Below, in pieces: positions 43,401 to 55,669 of a stretch of DNA of 64,000 bases. The notes below the pieces were generated by a model that saw only the letters and a program-made list of their open reading frames with translations, ran no database searches and was not told the DNA's origin. The position numbers were made by a program, and so were the translations under genes. Numbering within the stretch: position 1 is the stretch's first letter; every line of letters starts with the position of its first letter. The DNA comes from Isoetes taiwanensis. Taxonomy: Eukaryota > Streptophyta > Lycopodiopsida > Isoetales > Isoetaceae. The stretch lies in contig JAJEKV010000061.1 of the NCBI GenBank assembly GCA_021234155.1, positions 5,388,653-5,452,652 on the forward strand, written 5' to 3'.

Positions 43401-45253
43401 TTATAGCCTCAAACATGAAGATGTACTATGATACAGATTACCATCGCATGAAAAGGGAAATTGCGAAGTTTTCTATTATATTCAGTTGTGTAGGTGGTGG
43501 AACTTTCATAGCGTACTTTGTAGAACAATTCTTTTTTGCCATTGCAGGAGAAAACCTAACAAAACGTGTACGAGAAGCAATGCTTGGAGGTATGTTAGGA
43601 GGTTAGAATCATTAGTAGTGTCTGGCTAATGCAAACTAATCACTGCATGTGTTCCACTGCAGCAATATTAAGAAATGAAGTAAGCTGGTTCGACGAGGAT
43701 GAGAACACTAGCAGTCAACTTGCATCCCGGTTGGGTTCAAGAGCAACGTTAGTGAGAGCTGCTATGGGAGATCGCATTGGAATGATTGTTACAAACGTAA
43801 CATTGTTGATCACTGCTTTCCTCATTGCATTTATTGTGCAATGGAAAGTTGCCTTTGTCGTCGGTGCAACTCTACCACTACTTGTCGCTTCAGCCGTGAG
43901 TGAGGTACAAATATTTAGATGAGACTTTGTTCAATCTTAATGGGAAAACAGTATGCTTATTCATTGATTGTGTTACAGCAATTATTCCTGAAAGGTTTTG
44001 CTGGAGACATAGCCAAAGCACATGATAGAGCAACCATGTTGGCAGATGAAGCTATATACAATATTCGTATTGTAAAATCTTTTCACGCTGAGAAAAAGCT
44101 AATAAATCTCTTGTCTACAGAGCTATCTGGGCCTAAACAAAGCAGCTTTCTTCGGGGACAGATAGCTGGGTTTGGCTCTGGCATAGCACGACTGTTTCTC
44201 TTCTGGTCTCATGGTTTAGGACTGTGGTATGGTGCTCGGTTAATAAGAAATGGCGAGGCAACCTTCGGAGATGTAATGAAATCATACTTTATTCTTATCA
44301 TGACATCATATGCAATAGCAGAGACAATTGGTTTGGCACCAGATATTGTGAACAGCAATAATGCTATGCGCTCTGTTTTTGAAATTCTTGACCGTAAGAC
44401 AAAGATTGATCCAGAGGACCCTGCAAGCGAGCACATAAATGAAGTAAAAGGCGATATTGAGTTTATAAGAGTGGTGTTTTACTATCCATCTAGGCCTGAT
44501 ATTCCTGTGTTCAATAATCTAAATTTGAAACTGCATTCAGGACGTACGCTTGCACTTGTAGGACCCAGTGGATCAGGAAAGAGCTCTATAATATCACTAG
44601 TAGAAAGATTTTATGATCCTGTTGCTGGTGTAATCCTTATTGATGGGAAGGACATACGCAACTTGAACCTCAGATCATATCGAAAACATGTTGGTCTCGT
44701 TCAGCAGGAACCTGCTTTGTTTGCAACTACCATTTATGAAAATATAATCTATGGAAAAGAGTACGCAACAGAAAATGAAGTGATTGAGGCAGCCAAAGCA
44801 GCTAATGCTCATAACTTCGTGAGTGCACTGCCAGATGGATACAAAACACATGTGGGTGAGAGGGGCGCACAACTTTCAGGAGGACAAAAGCAAAGAATAG
44901 CTATTGCCCGTGCAGTCCTAAAGAATCCAGCAATATTACTTTTGGATGAAGCTACGAGTGCCTTGGATGCAGAGTCTGAGCACGTTGTACAAGAAGCTCT
45001 TGATCGACTTATGAAGGGAAGGACAACAATAGCTGTGGCGCATCGTCTTTCTACTATTAAAAATGCAAACAAGATAGCAGTAATACAAGATGGAAAGATC
45101 ATTGAACAGGGTAAGCATGAGGACCTTGTTAAGGATGAAGAGAGTGCATATCATCGTCTATTCAAGCTTCAACAGGGGAGTAAAAGAGAAAGCAGAAAGG
45201 CTAATTATCTATCAAAAACACCCCAAGATAGCTCCCATGATAACAGGCAGTGA
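40418..45253 (+). CDS. ABCB-type (P-glycoprotein/MDR) full-length ABC transporter, gene 2
   Basis: A multi-exon gene beginning [16 protein letters not shown], with an acidic N-terminus and TMD1 from 40540 ([14 protein letters not shown]). NBD1 has Walker [10 protein letters not shown] (~42065), a short 62-base intron at 42130-42191, Q-loop [13 protein letters not shown], signature LSGGQKQR (~42535) and [12 protein letters not shown] (~42597). A repetitive linker (42958-43090) precedes TMD2 ([17 protein letters not shown]). NBD2 has GPSGSGKSS (~44562), [14 protein letters not shown] (~44873) and [13 protein letters not shown] (~44930). The stop is at 45253. All ATPase motifs are intact. One TMD1 stretch ([20 protein letters not shown]) departs from the usual TGD-V-RISSD form kept in gene 1. 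It is a paralogue of the gene at 8.5-13.2 kb with matching exon layout; the substrate is unknown. Confidence 0.94.
42958..43090 (+). repeat. in-frame minisatellite encoding TSPRTPRGG repeats in the ABCB linker
   Basis: About four in-frame copies of a 30-36-base unit (ACACCAAGRGGTGGTTTTAC) encode GGFTSPRTP-type repeats between NBD1 and TMD2. They are followed by [18 protein letters not shown] repeats at about 43170-43230. SP/TP sites recur, so the linker may be a phosphorylation target. Gene 1 lacks these repeats. Confidence 0.85.
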
Positions 45254-48200
45254 TCAGTCATAACCATGCTAGAATCTGTAAAACTTTATGCATACTTTCT
45301 AGAATGGCGACAAACCAGAAATGCACGATCAAACGAACCTGTCTATCATCAAGCTTGTATCTTTGTATCTTTTAGGGGCTCCCCATTGAGCTTGCCAAAG
45401 TAAATAAATATTCATCGTTGGTGGAATATCCTGCCAGCGTGACAGAACACATGTCATGAGTTCAAACGTACAAGTAACCTCCTGCGTAGAATACAAGAAT
45501 ATACCACTTAAATTGGAAGGACTTTAGCCCGAATTCGACAACAATACAACAATAGATTGTTACAATGCCACTTCTACGCACAATAGCTAACAAATATAAG
45601 TGCGTTAAATGAAAAATGCTCTGCTGCAATGTTAGTAATTTGGATACACTATTTCAAATTTACAAAGCAATGAACATTATGGCTGATGGGAGCTCTAATG
45701 CATTCCCAACCCTAGGAGCTGGGAATATTTCCATGGATATACCCTCTGGAAGCATCAGAACCCTGCCGAATGGGGTCAAACGCCTAGGTGGCTCTATTTT
45801 TTAGGGGCTTTGACAAGCATTGAAAACAGTTCAATTCTATGTTGACTCCAGAATAGAAAGAAACTTAAATTAAACTTCAATCCCCTATTAGAAAGCATTG
45901 AAAGAATGAGGATGCTATATTAGCATCGACCAACCTATGCCACAAAATTCATGGCCACAAGAAGGCCTGCACACCACAAAGACACACGAATCTTTGTTCT
46001 GGTTGCGCGTACTTTGCTTACTGCAGAACTGAATCTTCCATACTTGAGAACCCGATTCCGCCACCTGCAAGTACAATGAAGAAACAGGCTGGGGGATTTG
46101 AACCTCCTGCGCAATGCGCAGCTCCAAGTAGCCTGCCTGCCCTTAAAGGGCAGGGGCTATGCAAGCACACTATGATTGTCCCCTTAGTTTTTTAGTCCAC
46201 AAGCAAGCAATGCAAGCCACAAAATCACATAAATCTGTTTCCATCATTCAATTAGAGAGCGTTTTCTTTTTCCTTCGAATTACAATACAATTTTTACAAT
46301 TCCTTTTTTTTTTTTTAAATGTAACGCATATAGATGCCCAGCTCCAAGCTCTATCCACTTCAAAAGATTTCTGAGTTGCATATTTTACCGTGTTAGTTTT
46401 TATTAGAAAAGTTGATCATTGTGCAACCTGTAAGCAAATACTATGCAAGAAACTTGTAAATGTACCGCGTAACTTCAGTAAGTAATTCACTGTGCAAGCA
46501 AAATCTGTAAGCAGTGCTTGTGCAACCAACTAGTCTCTTGCTGCTTCTCATTCACCGAAGAAAAGCAAGTCTCCCCTGCATAACAAGCAAATTTCTCACA
46601 AATAAACAAGAACCCTTACCTTCAAGATATGGCGATGCAGGTCTGGAATAAAGAAGTCTACTTCCGGCTTCTACAACAATCCTCCAACGCATCACAGCTT
46701 CCAAACCGCGCCAAAAACACCTTTTACTTCGAGCTTCTGCATCGGACCCACGAAATCTAACCTATTTAAGGAAGTGACTTCAAACCTCAAAACGTTTTAG
46801 GTTCTGGGCCCTTCACAGGTTGTTCTGAAGCTAGTTTCGGGCAGCACCAAGGTCATTCGAGCTTCGGAGCTCGAATAGAGCCTGCATATATCAGGCGGGG
46901 ATAATCGCCATATATATAGTATATAGTATGCTATTTTCGTTTTGGGGTTGGGGAGGGTTTTCAGGCAGTGGTTTGGCCTATGGTTTCCATATAGTATTGT
47001 ATTGAAAACGGTATAATTTGCCATGTGAGAGGAGCTTGAGTGTTTGTTGCTATTTTGGGCGATTTGCAACTCGCTTTTTTCATGGATGTTTTTGCATTTT
47101 TTGTAATGGTTGGAAGGAAAAGATTCTAAATTTTAGGGTCAGGGATAAGATTGCACGCTGGTTTCTTTTCTCGGCGAGGTGCCAGGCGATCCGAGCGAGG
47201 GATCCGAGCGAGGGATCCGGGGATATATGTCCGAGCGAGCGAGGGTTGAGGGACGGAGTTTTGCAGGAGCGTGCCTGGGCCTGGGCCAGATTGCAGGAGC
47301 CGATTGCAGGAGCGTGCAGGGGCAGTTTGACTTTGCAGGAGCTTTGCAAGGGCTTTGGAGCTAATGGTTCGGCATCAAAAGAATCGCCAGGTCGGTGAAG
47401 AATCGCCATAGCCGGTTAAATGTCAGGAATACTCTGCGGCCTGGAGCGAACCGACCGTGCAAATACACAGATTTCTTCCTTTGCATGACCTATTTCCCAA
47501 ATCCCAACCTCCGCATCCACACCTCCATCGCATTCTCAGCATTCTCAGAGGAGATGAGCTGCAAAAAGTATCTGCAAATGTAGTCCAGATTTTAGTCCAG
47601 TTGAAGGCGAAGGGTAGAGCCAACAGAAAGAGGCTGGGATTTGTGCAGCAGATGGTGAATCCGAAGCTGTGTGAATACAAGATTGCATTCTTAATTTGAA
47701 GGAGGAGGGATCATATCGGATTCTGCAGGCGCTATGGCAGAAGGCCCTGCCAGTTTATACTATGGCAGGACTGGGTGCAGCAAATTTATTGGCACCATTG
47801 GGTTTTTTTTGTGTTGCTTCTTTCTTTTTTCCGCTGCAACCATAGGTTCGTTCTACACCATTGACATTGGCATGCAATTTTTGTGTCAAAATTCTAATGG
47901 CCATTGATCTGGCACAATACCTGGAATATTCGCCAGATCAATGGTTTGCAATAAAACTTGAACCAAACGCTATAATACTTGAAAAAATACGACATGTTAG
48001 GGTATAGTGGCGATTTGGGTCAAAGATCAAATTGGTCTTAGGTTAGCATGTCAATTCTAGCTTAACAATAGAAGTTATAAGCTAAATTGCATCTCTTTTT
48101 TAGTGATAGATGTTTTTGAGCCATTATCCCTAAAACAGGACTGACTAGGGAACACTAACCCTTGTATTCCTCGGGATTAGATGTGATATATTAGAACTGT

Positions 48201-48564
48201 TGTTCTATGGCTACAGTGATGTATGATCATGAGATGATGCTCTATTTTGCACCTCTTATGTGTGTAGGAAGGGGGGTAGAGACTTAGAAGCAATGTTAGC
48301 ATGATTCTAAGAGTTAGACCTCAGTAATTCCCATTGTATTCGGCTCGTGCATGATCGTAGGTCAAGGGCTTTGACTCGCTTGGAATAGGGGACTTGTTCG
48401 ATTCCAAAGTGATCCATGGTGTGCATGTCTACCAGAGATCCAGAGCAAGCTAGGCACAATACCTTACCATTCCCAAAGGGCAAGGTATGGATTTGACCCC
48501 TCGTAAGTGATGCGTCACCTCAGTGAGGTTAGATCGAGTATGAGTGAGCGACCTCATCTTTCTA
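45254..48564. other. intergenic DNA after ABCB gene 2
   Basis: 45254-47000 shows no supportable feature. 47170-47400 is GC-rich, with repeated GATCCGAGCGAGG and TTGCAGGAGC motifs. A 47457-47699 frame (FLPLHDLFPKSQPPHPHLH to LCEYKIAFLI) cannot be assigned to any family. 47700-48560 has nothing recognised. Confidence 0.45.
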
Positions 48565-48704
48565 GCTGCCTGCAATTGGCAAGATGCCTCCTTCAATGTC
48601 TTCGTGTGTATGTCCAGGCATCATGAAACCCAACTCTATCTCCTCGAACACACCAAGATATACTAGGTATGAAAGATACGAGAATACATACCTGTTTTTG
48701 TTTT

Positions 48705-50961
48705 TTTTTAGGGTAAGAGTATGATATATTAATTAATAGTAAATATTATACAAGTATCCCTTGTATGGGATTATGAGGGGAAGAAACCCCACTACCGAAT
48801 CAATCATGGAGTAGCCTCTGCAAATCCTGATCCTGATTATCCTTAGATAACCAATGACACTTGAAAAACAAGTAGAATCCTTGAACTTTGCCAATCCTGT
48901 CTAGAACTTTGTTGTAATTACGTCCAAACTTTCGATGATGAGCTAACGCCATAAGGGCCACCTCCAAATTGAAAATATTTTTCAGCTTATCCAAAGAAAA
49001 GTGTTGCCCACCCAAGGCAATTCCGCATCTATGTTTCCAAATTGCCCACAGAACAATGTTAACAAGAGACGCTGAAAGTATTTCTCCATTTGATACCACT
49101 ACTATCCCAGGCCATTGTAGCGCATTCACACCAATGAGGGGGCTCACCCATCCCCAGAAGTCTAACAGCTTGGGACAAAAAAATAGATGTGTAAGGGATT
49201 TCGCAGTATTACAGCCAAGTGGGCACCGGTCAGTAAGACAGATCCCCTTTTGATAAAGCCTCACCATAGTGTTGAGCCCCCCCTGTAAAGCCACCCATCT
49301 AAAGACTTGCAAACGTTTTGAGCAAAGGGTTGCCCATGAACCAACTAAAAGCTGTGTAGCTTGAGCAACACTAACATCCAACCTGTCAGCTGCTTTTTGA
49401 GGGGAGCCTGCAACATATTTTTTGAGGCGGTAGAGAGTACTGACAACATATTTCTCTTCCCCCTTACAGCTCCAACGGTCACTCGGGCCATCCTTACCTG
49501 AGAGGACATCCAAGGTGGCACGAATTTCAGAGAAGATCTTCCTGTCTCCCTCCCCTGCATTATGTATCCTATTCTTGAAGCGGGACCAAGAGAGCCACCT
49601 CATACCATCCCATAGATGCCCCACTCTGGTAAATCCAGATTGCCTCCATTTAGTGAAAATGTGAGGGTGTATAAGAGCTAGGGGGAATCTATTTCTGGAC
49701 CAGATCTGTATGTTCCAAAAAATGCTTAGCTTACTAGCCTCCCTAGGTGTATCCATAGGCTCAAATAGACTTTGAACTTCCCTCCAAGCTTCAAGTAGTT
49801 TGCGCATAACTGGAGATGTGCCCGGGGCAATTTTGTAGCTAAAAAAGAAGGCACCCAAGTCATCTCGGGGCAGAGATGGCTTACCTTTTAATGTACATCG
49901 CTGAAGCCAGTACTTGAGGAAGTGCAGTGCAGGGGAGGTGATACCATGCAATGCTCTCCATACATATTTCCCAGCTAGCACTTGTGCTTGAGTAACCAAA
50001 TCTTTGCATCCCATTCCTCCATCCCTTTTGTCAATACACATTTCTGCCCAGGCCACTTTATGCATTCCTCCCCCCCATATGAACTTTCTAATAATGGATT
50101 GTATTTGACTGTAAATACCCTTCTGAGCCACAATAGCCGAGGAGTAGTAGATGTGGGATGTAGCTAGAACTGCCTTAGCAACTGCTATCCTGCCAGCACT
50201 AGAGAGACCTTTGGCTGACCATAAATTGATTTTCTTTCTCAAGTGATCCAGAATAGGCATCCATAGTCCTTTCAAGTTATCCGAGAGGACTAGGGGTAGA
50301 CCAAGCAGCTTGGTTACCTCATCTTTAAGGACTCGAAAACCGAGATTATTTACTCTCGGGTCCACAGCCTCCTCAAAGGGCCATATAACATCACATTTTG
50401 ATGCATTGAGCTCGATCCCTGATATTTTTCCAAATGCACCCAACACTTCATGAAAGGACAGAAAACTAGAGTCATCAAACCTAAGGAACATGAAAGTATC
50501 ATCTGCATACTGTATAATTGTGAGCTTGTCCTGAGAGTCTGGGAGTTGAAGACCTGTGAGGGTGCCCTCAGATATCTTAGATTCCACCATCTGGGCAATG
50601 ATTAGGAAAAGATAGGGTGCCAGGGGGCAACCCTGTCTAATTCTCCTTCGTAGCTCAAATAGTCCTGAGGGCTGCCCATTGACAAGAACTGATGCTGAGG
50701 CAAATTTGTTCAAGCCCAGGGACAAGTCAACAAATGAGGCATCAAAGCCCATAGACAACATAATATCCTGGAGTCCCCTCCAACGAAGGGTGTCGTAGGC
50801 TTTGCGAAAATCCAGTTTAACAAATACACACTCTTGTTTAGAAAGCTTACACCAATGTAGGCCTTCTCTTACTGCAATGAAGTTATCCAAACGCTGTTTG
50901 TTCGACCCCAATAACTCTACTAAGGATAGGCTTCAGCCGGTTGGCAATTATCTTCATAATC
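48705..50961 (-). mobile_element. 5'-truncated L1-type LINE with 15-bp target duplication
   Basis: ORF 48800-50911 (minus) encodes reverse transcriptase: FVKLDFRKAYDTLRW, RQGCPLAPYLFLI and QYADDTFMF, a thumb, and a zf-RVT region (CPLGCNTAKSLTHLFFCPKL). MKIIANRLKPIL lies just upstream in another frame. Endonuclease and ORF1 are missing. ACCTGTTTTTGTTTT occurs at both edges (48690-48704 and 50962-50976) and the 3' end is a short T run on the plus strand (poly(A) of the minus transcript). The long intact RT frame and clean target duplication indicate a young insertion into the DUF7869-like coding sequence. Confidence 0.92.
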
Positions 50962-52911
50962 ACCTGTTTTTGTTTTCACCTGAAGCATTGTCCAGTTGCA
51001 GCAACAGTGTTCGGGGGAGGGGCTTGAAAGAAGGTCCTTCTCGTCTAGGCAAACTTGCAGGGATGTTGCTATTGGTGAGTGCCAATTTCGATTTGAGTGC
51101 CATACTGTTACGCAAGGAAGTCACCCAAGCTAGAGCTGATGTTTCCGGCATTGTAAGATGGCCTCCTGGATACTCATGAACCATCTCGAGCCTTCTCAAG
51201 ATGCTATTCAAAGAACCCACATGGAAGTTCAAGTCATCTGGCCATAGATCCAAAGCAAAGTTTCCATAGCTTCCCCTCCCATGACCATGAGTGAGAGCAC
51301 CCGTCAATGATGTTTTGAGTTTATCCAGTCTCCAAAGTGACTTCATCGATTGCTGCAATTTTGTGGGTATGACAGGAGGCTTGCTCCAATCTGTGTGCTC
51401 TTCTCTGGTCATGCAATATCTTCCTTTCTGCCTCATCCTTTGTCTTCAACAGCTTCGTACGAATGACCTCGCATGTATCAGATTTAGTAGAGAACAGAAT
51501 TTTTTTTGCGATACTGACATCCCTAAAGCTCCTTTTCCAAGTTCTATGAAACCCCGCTAGCGAGACTTTCTTGTCTGTCAGTGCCATAACTTCTACATTC
51601 ACCTCTTATAGGATGCTTGTTTTCGTAAACATTGCAGGCAACTTCCTAATGTTTTCCCGGATTCCATCTTCATTCCTCCGACTACGGTGAGGCAAGGATT
51701 CACAATTCTCCCTTACGAACATGGAGAAAACAGCCTCGGATGCTAAGGTGGATGCACGAGGCTTCAAACTACCACAGTTCCCGTGCTCTGCTTTGCGAGC
51801 ACCCTTGATGTATTGTGCTTTCCATTTCAGATACCCTGACTTTGAGATTCCCAGCCCAAGGTACCAGGCTCTCTCACAGACTAGCCTGCTATGCAACACC
51901 AGACGTTCCACTCGACGGCCTTTCATGTTGTTCCCAAGCATATCATACACAAATGTCACCCTGTCGCTAGACTTCATTGCATAGAACTCCTTGCGCATGT
52001 CGATGACCTGACTTTGCACAAATGTCACCCTGTCGCTAGACTTTGCACAACACCTGTGTTTGCAACACAACGTCGTTCGATATTTCAAAATAGCCTCCCT
52101 AGAGCTAAGGCATCCAATCTTAGGCTATCTCAAGAACCGCCTACGCTGACGGGAGTGGAAAGTGTACTTGCGCCTCTCGAAATTTGGATGCTTCTCAATA
52201 ACAGAGCTGCCTTGACTTGACGGAGTATCTGCTTGCTCGGTTGGCTTTGCAGTCAAGATCTCAGACACCTTTACATCATCCACTGTAATATATTCGTTAC
52301 TCCACTTTACAAGCATACCTGCTTTTGGTACCTGTAAACAAGCCTGACAGCGGAAATTCACTTCAGCAGGAATTGGGTAACCCTCAACAATAGTCACTCC
52401 AATGCATTTCAACCCTAAAAACTGGTCGCATACTGCATCATCTGGGCCTGTAAAGGATATGAACCCCTTTCCCACAGGAATGGAGTCGCAAGAGTGCCAT
52501 ATTTCACAGTCCTTCTCCAGTAAAGTGTATCTGGTGTGGGGGATAGGTTCCATAGTAGATTTCACTCTCTGTTTTTTGGAGGTAGACCCGACATCCTCTA
52601 TATTGGATTCACGGACATCTTCCTCTCTCCAAAGAATGAAGGATCCTTTGGCTTCTCCTATAGTTTCTGCATCCGGAGTGGGCCATGGGAGGGCGTCACA
52701 CTCCTCAAAAACCTCTTGAACACCAACACTGACAGCTCCAGCGGGGATGGTTCTGAAATGACACTGGTTAGAGTCTCCAGCGAATCCTTTGGCAATGGGA
52801 CGACCATCCTTGAAGATGTACACTTCCTGCAGGACAGAGAAGTCAGAACATGGGGCCAGGTTATTGAGAGCAGAACATACTGCAACAGAATCAGCCCCTG
52901 ATTTGGGACCT

Positions 52912-53371
52912 CAAATCGGGCGGATGCCCGATTTGACCCATGGTGCACTCGCCACGAGAGGCCATATTGGGCGGACATCCAATTACAGGCCCGGGCCAGT
53001 TTGGCATATCCAATCGGCTCTGAAATCGGGCGGTCGCCCAAATTGGTTTTGAATCACCTATGAGGCCACTGGGAAAATGATATTGGGCGGCCGCCCATCC
53101 TAATTCCTTGCAAGCTCAACACAGCAGGCAATCCAAATTGGGCGCCCGCCCAATTTGTTTTGCACGTGGCACACTGGCCAAAGTAAATTGGGCGCCTGCC
53201 CAATTTGTCTTCCATTTCCTGCAGGTGGGAACACATGAGCGCCTTCAGTCGTCGGTCGCCCCAAATGGATGCTGTGCACGTGGCACTGGCCAAAGTAAAC
53301 TGCGCCCAGTTGGCATTCCATTTCCTGCAGGTAGGAACACATGAGCACCTTCATTGGGCGGTCGCCAACAT
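52912..53371. repeat. second palindrome family, AAATTGGGCGNNNGCCCAATTT, in the intron
   Basis: Sites at 52912-52935 (CAAATCGGGC/GCCCGATTTG arms), 52965-52982, 53024-53044, 53082-53098 (ATTGGGCGGCCGCCCAT), 53135-53156 (AAATTGGGCGCCCGCCCAAT core), 53185-53206, and degenerate 53250-53265 and 53353-53371. Some sit in ~120-bp tandem units that share CACGTGGCAC-CTGGCCAAAGTAAA and TTCCATTTCCTGCAGG. The sequence is unrelated to the CACGCC family but has the same dyad design and an equivalent intron position. Confidence 0.88.
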
Positions 53372-53691
53372 TTAGGCCAGGTGTTTCTGGAGGGCTCCTC
53401 AAAATTGGCTGGTTTTGAAGATTGTCAGAACTTGACTCCCCCCGGAGACCAAGAAGATGAAACCCTGGAGTAGCCTTAGAGTTGCATTTCTGGAAGGCTA
53501 CAGTCGAGATCCAAGGCTTTTCTTTTTGATCTATCTGCAAAGTATGCACAAGAGGGGTGGTTGGAGCATACTACTCTTGCCATTGTTCTATGCCAGCCAA
53601 CTCCATTGTTATGACTTTCATCTGTTATTAGCTTGAGGTCTAGATCGTCAGCCATACCACACAGACCTGAAGCTTGGGTTGGGATCTCCAT

Positions 53692-55575
53692 GCTGTACGT
53701 TGACGATGATGTCTATGGCAACATTATGATGATGATGGTGCCTCATCCTTCATGGTATGTATTTCTTCGAGTATATGGCTGATGCTTGTGCTTACATTAT
53801 ACTTCTGCAGTGAGATCAACCTTTGGAAGATGGAACAATGATATGTCCTTCCACATCAACGCTGGAGCACCAGCCAACGGACGATGATTGTGTGGACGGC
53901 CTCCTGCCGACTTGCAGGGTCGACATGAGGGGATCTCCAGATCCTATATGATGGAAGCATCGTAGAGGATCGGGGGATTATCTACAAGTCATAAAACTTC
54001 ATAATAAGCCTTGCTGCCTGCCTCGACGACGGCTTGTTAAGGACTCCTCTATGGTGTTTCCTTTGGTGACCGGACTGCTGATTTCAACTGAAGACATGAA
54101 AACGTTGATCAAACGACGATTTGAAAAATGTGAATACAACACAAATTAGTAGGAGCCATTGAAATACGAGCCATTTAGATTAATAAGATATGTGATGAGT
54201 ACAAGCATTTGTAAATGAACATGATTTACAATCCATGAATTTATTAACATCTCAATGATAGATAGATTGAATGTTAATTCTATTCTCGGTCCAGAAGTGG
54301 GATTGTATCCAACTCTACATGACTCCTCATACATGCTGTTCCACTACACTTGAAGCCAAAAAATTAGTATTGATTGATCACCAAATGGCAAAATTAAGAC
54401 CCAATGGTTAAGGTTTTGGCGAAAATATATGATTTATTTTGCTTAAAGAATATTAAAAAGTAGACAAAATTTCTCGGTCTGCCATAATGTCAAGCTCGTT
54501 TTGCCTTCCTAACTGCGCGGTTGACAGCACACTGCTAGAGGAGCCGCCTAGTTTGCAATGGTTTTGGTGTTTACAATGGGTAGCTTTTGCAAAAACCATT
54601 GAATCTAAGCCTGGGAATTGCCATCTGGCATATGAAGGCGACCATGTTTCATTCCTTAAGAATTGTCCTTGGGTATCTTATCATGCTTTAATACTATAGA
54701 TTCATCCTCATTTTAGCTTATTGAAGAAAGGAAGGATCCGGAACAACTTTCAGAGCTTTTGAAAAGTCCCAATTCCCTTGCCACATCCATGGGTGAAGTA
54801 TAATATGAAGATGAGCCTGACAATGATGATGTGAAGACGTGATGATGTTCGGTGAGAAGATCCAACTGAGATGGTTGATTGCCCATTGATGCTACCTCAT
54901 AAGGTCCAACCCAATTAGGTTGCATATGAAACCATCAGGTAAATATAGAAATAATATTTCTGGGCGAAGGTACTCCTACAGATTTTAGGTCCAATTGGCT
55001 ATGGTAGAAGGTGCTTCATGGCCTTTGAAGATATGGAGAGCCAAAGCTTTGGTACTATAGGTCACAACCACTAAGAAATAAATCTCTTTTAATGCAGCCT
55101 ATTTGCACTTCATCCGGCAATCAGATATATAATGTAAGGCTTTTTTCCTAGCTGTGCTTTCCATTTTTCTATTGCAGGCTCACGTGGATTCTGGTACATG
55201 ATGTGGCACCAATAAGCTGATAGATTTAACAGTTTTATCAAACAGTTTTCTATAATAGGCAAAATGAAGGAACTTGCTCTAAGGGTATGCATGCATAAAA
55301 ACTTTTGAATTCAAATTTTTAACTTTTCTATGTGTCTTAGGTCATAGTAGAGAATCTTTCTGAGGAAGAAATCTTGAAAGAATGTTTCACGAAAAAAAGA
55401 TACCAATGGTTTCATTACCTTTGAAGAACTGAAGGGGCTGAGCTGGAAATAGCATGCCCAAATTTAATGGAGTCTGAGATAAGGGATCTTATGTATGTTG
55501 GGATTACTTTGTTCTACTTTTTGTATATTATGAGAGTACTAGACTTCAGGAGGTAGAGTAAAGAAAACATCCTTT
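53692..55575. other. intergenic DNA, nothing recognised
   Basis: Presumed 5' flank of the DUF8039/DUF7869 gene, then AT-rich DNA. No coding region with family resemblance. Confidence 0.45.
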
Positions 55576-55669
55576 GATTCAATATTATACCTACATAGCT
55601 CATCCTTCACATTACTAATAATGATTCAATATTATACCTACATAGCTCATCCTTCACATTACTAATAAT
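55576..55669. repeat. 47-bp perfect tandem duplication
   Basis: GATTCAATATTATACCTACA... occurs at 55576-55622 and again at 55623-55669 without a mismatch, at the end of the LINE fragment. The identity suggests a very recent duplication. Confidence 0.9.

Larger units (their letters stand above)
48565..53691 (-). pseudogene. DUF8039- and DUF7869-like element gene, split by a LINE
   Basis: The minus strand starts MEIPTQASGLCGMADD (53691, possible exon 1). An intron full of palindromes follows (52830-53450). Then comes EVYIFKDGRPIAKGFAGD through AVSVGVQEVFEECDALPWP to EAKGSFILWREED (52829-52125), which follows the DUF8039 pattern. After 52088 come a basic/cysteine segment (LPHRSRRNEDG), TWKRSFRDVSIAKK and LLLQLDNASGENKNR (50960-51602). 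The LINE interrupts here. The frame resumes at 48689 with YVFSYLSYL and ELGFMMPGHTHEDIEGG, then stops. QLDN plus PGHTHED are DUF7869 hallmarks. The role is unknown; I infer a transposon-encoded nuclease-like protein. Frames shift between several pieces. A ~70-base internal duplication (51949-52043) repeats SSDRVTFV. Confidence 0.65.

Noticed and set aside
46083-46145. tRNA-like T-arm (GGTTCAAATCC on the minus strand)
   Set aside because: No A box, anticodon arm or acceptor stem can be formed around it.
47457-47699. Small protein-coding gene
   Set aside because: No recognisable domain, no promoter or splice support, and GC-rich repetitive surroundings. Left as unassigned sequence.
50350-50598. 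Other frames within the LINE RT region
   Set aside because: Shadows of the long RT frame at 48800-50911.
25391-53371. CRISPR-like interpretation of the regularly spaced repeats
   Set aside because: Units are palindromes with conserved spacers in plant introns. There are no unique spacers or cas genes.
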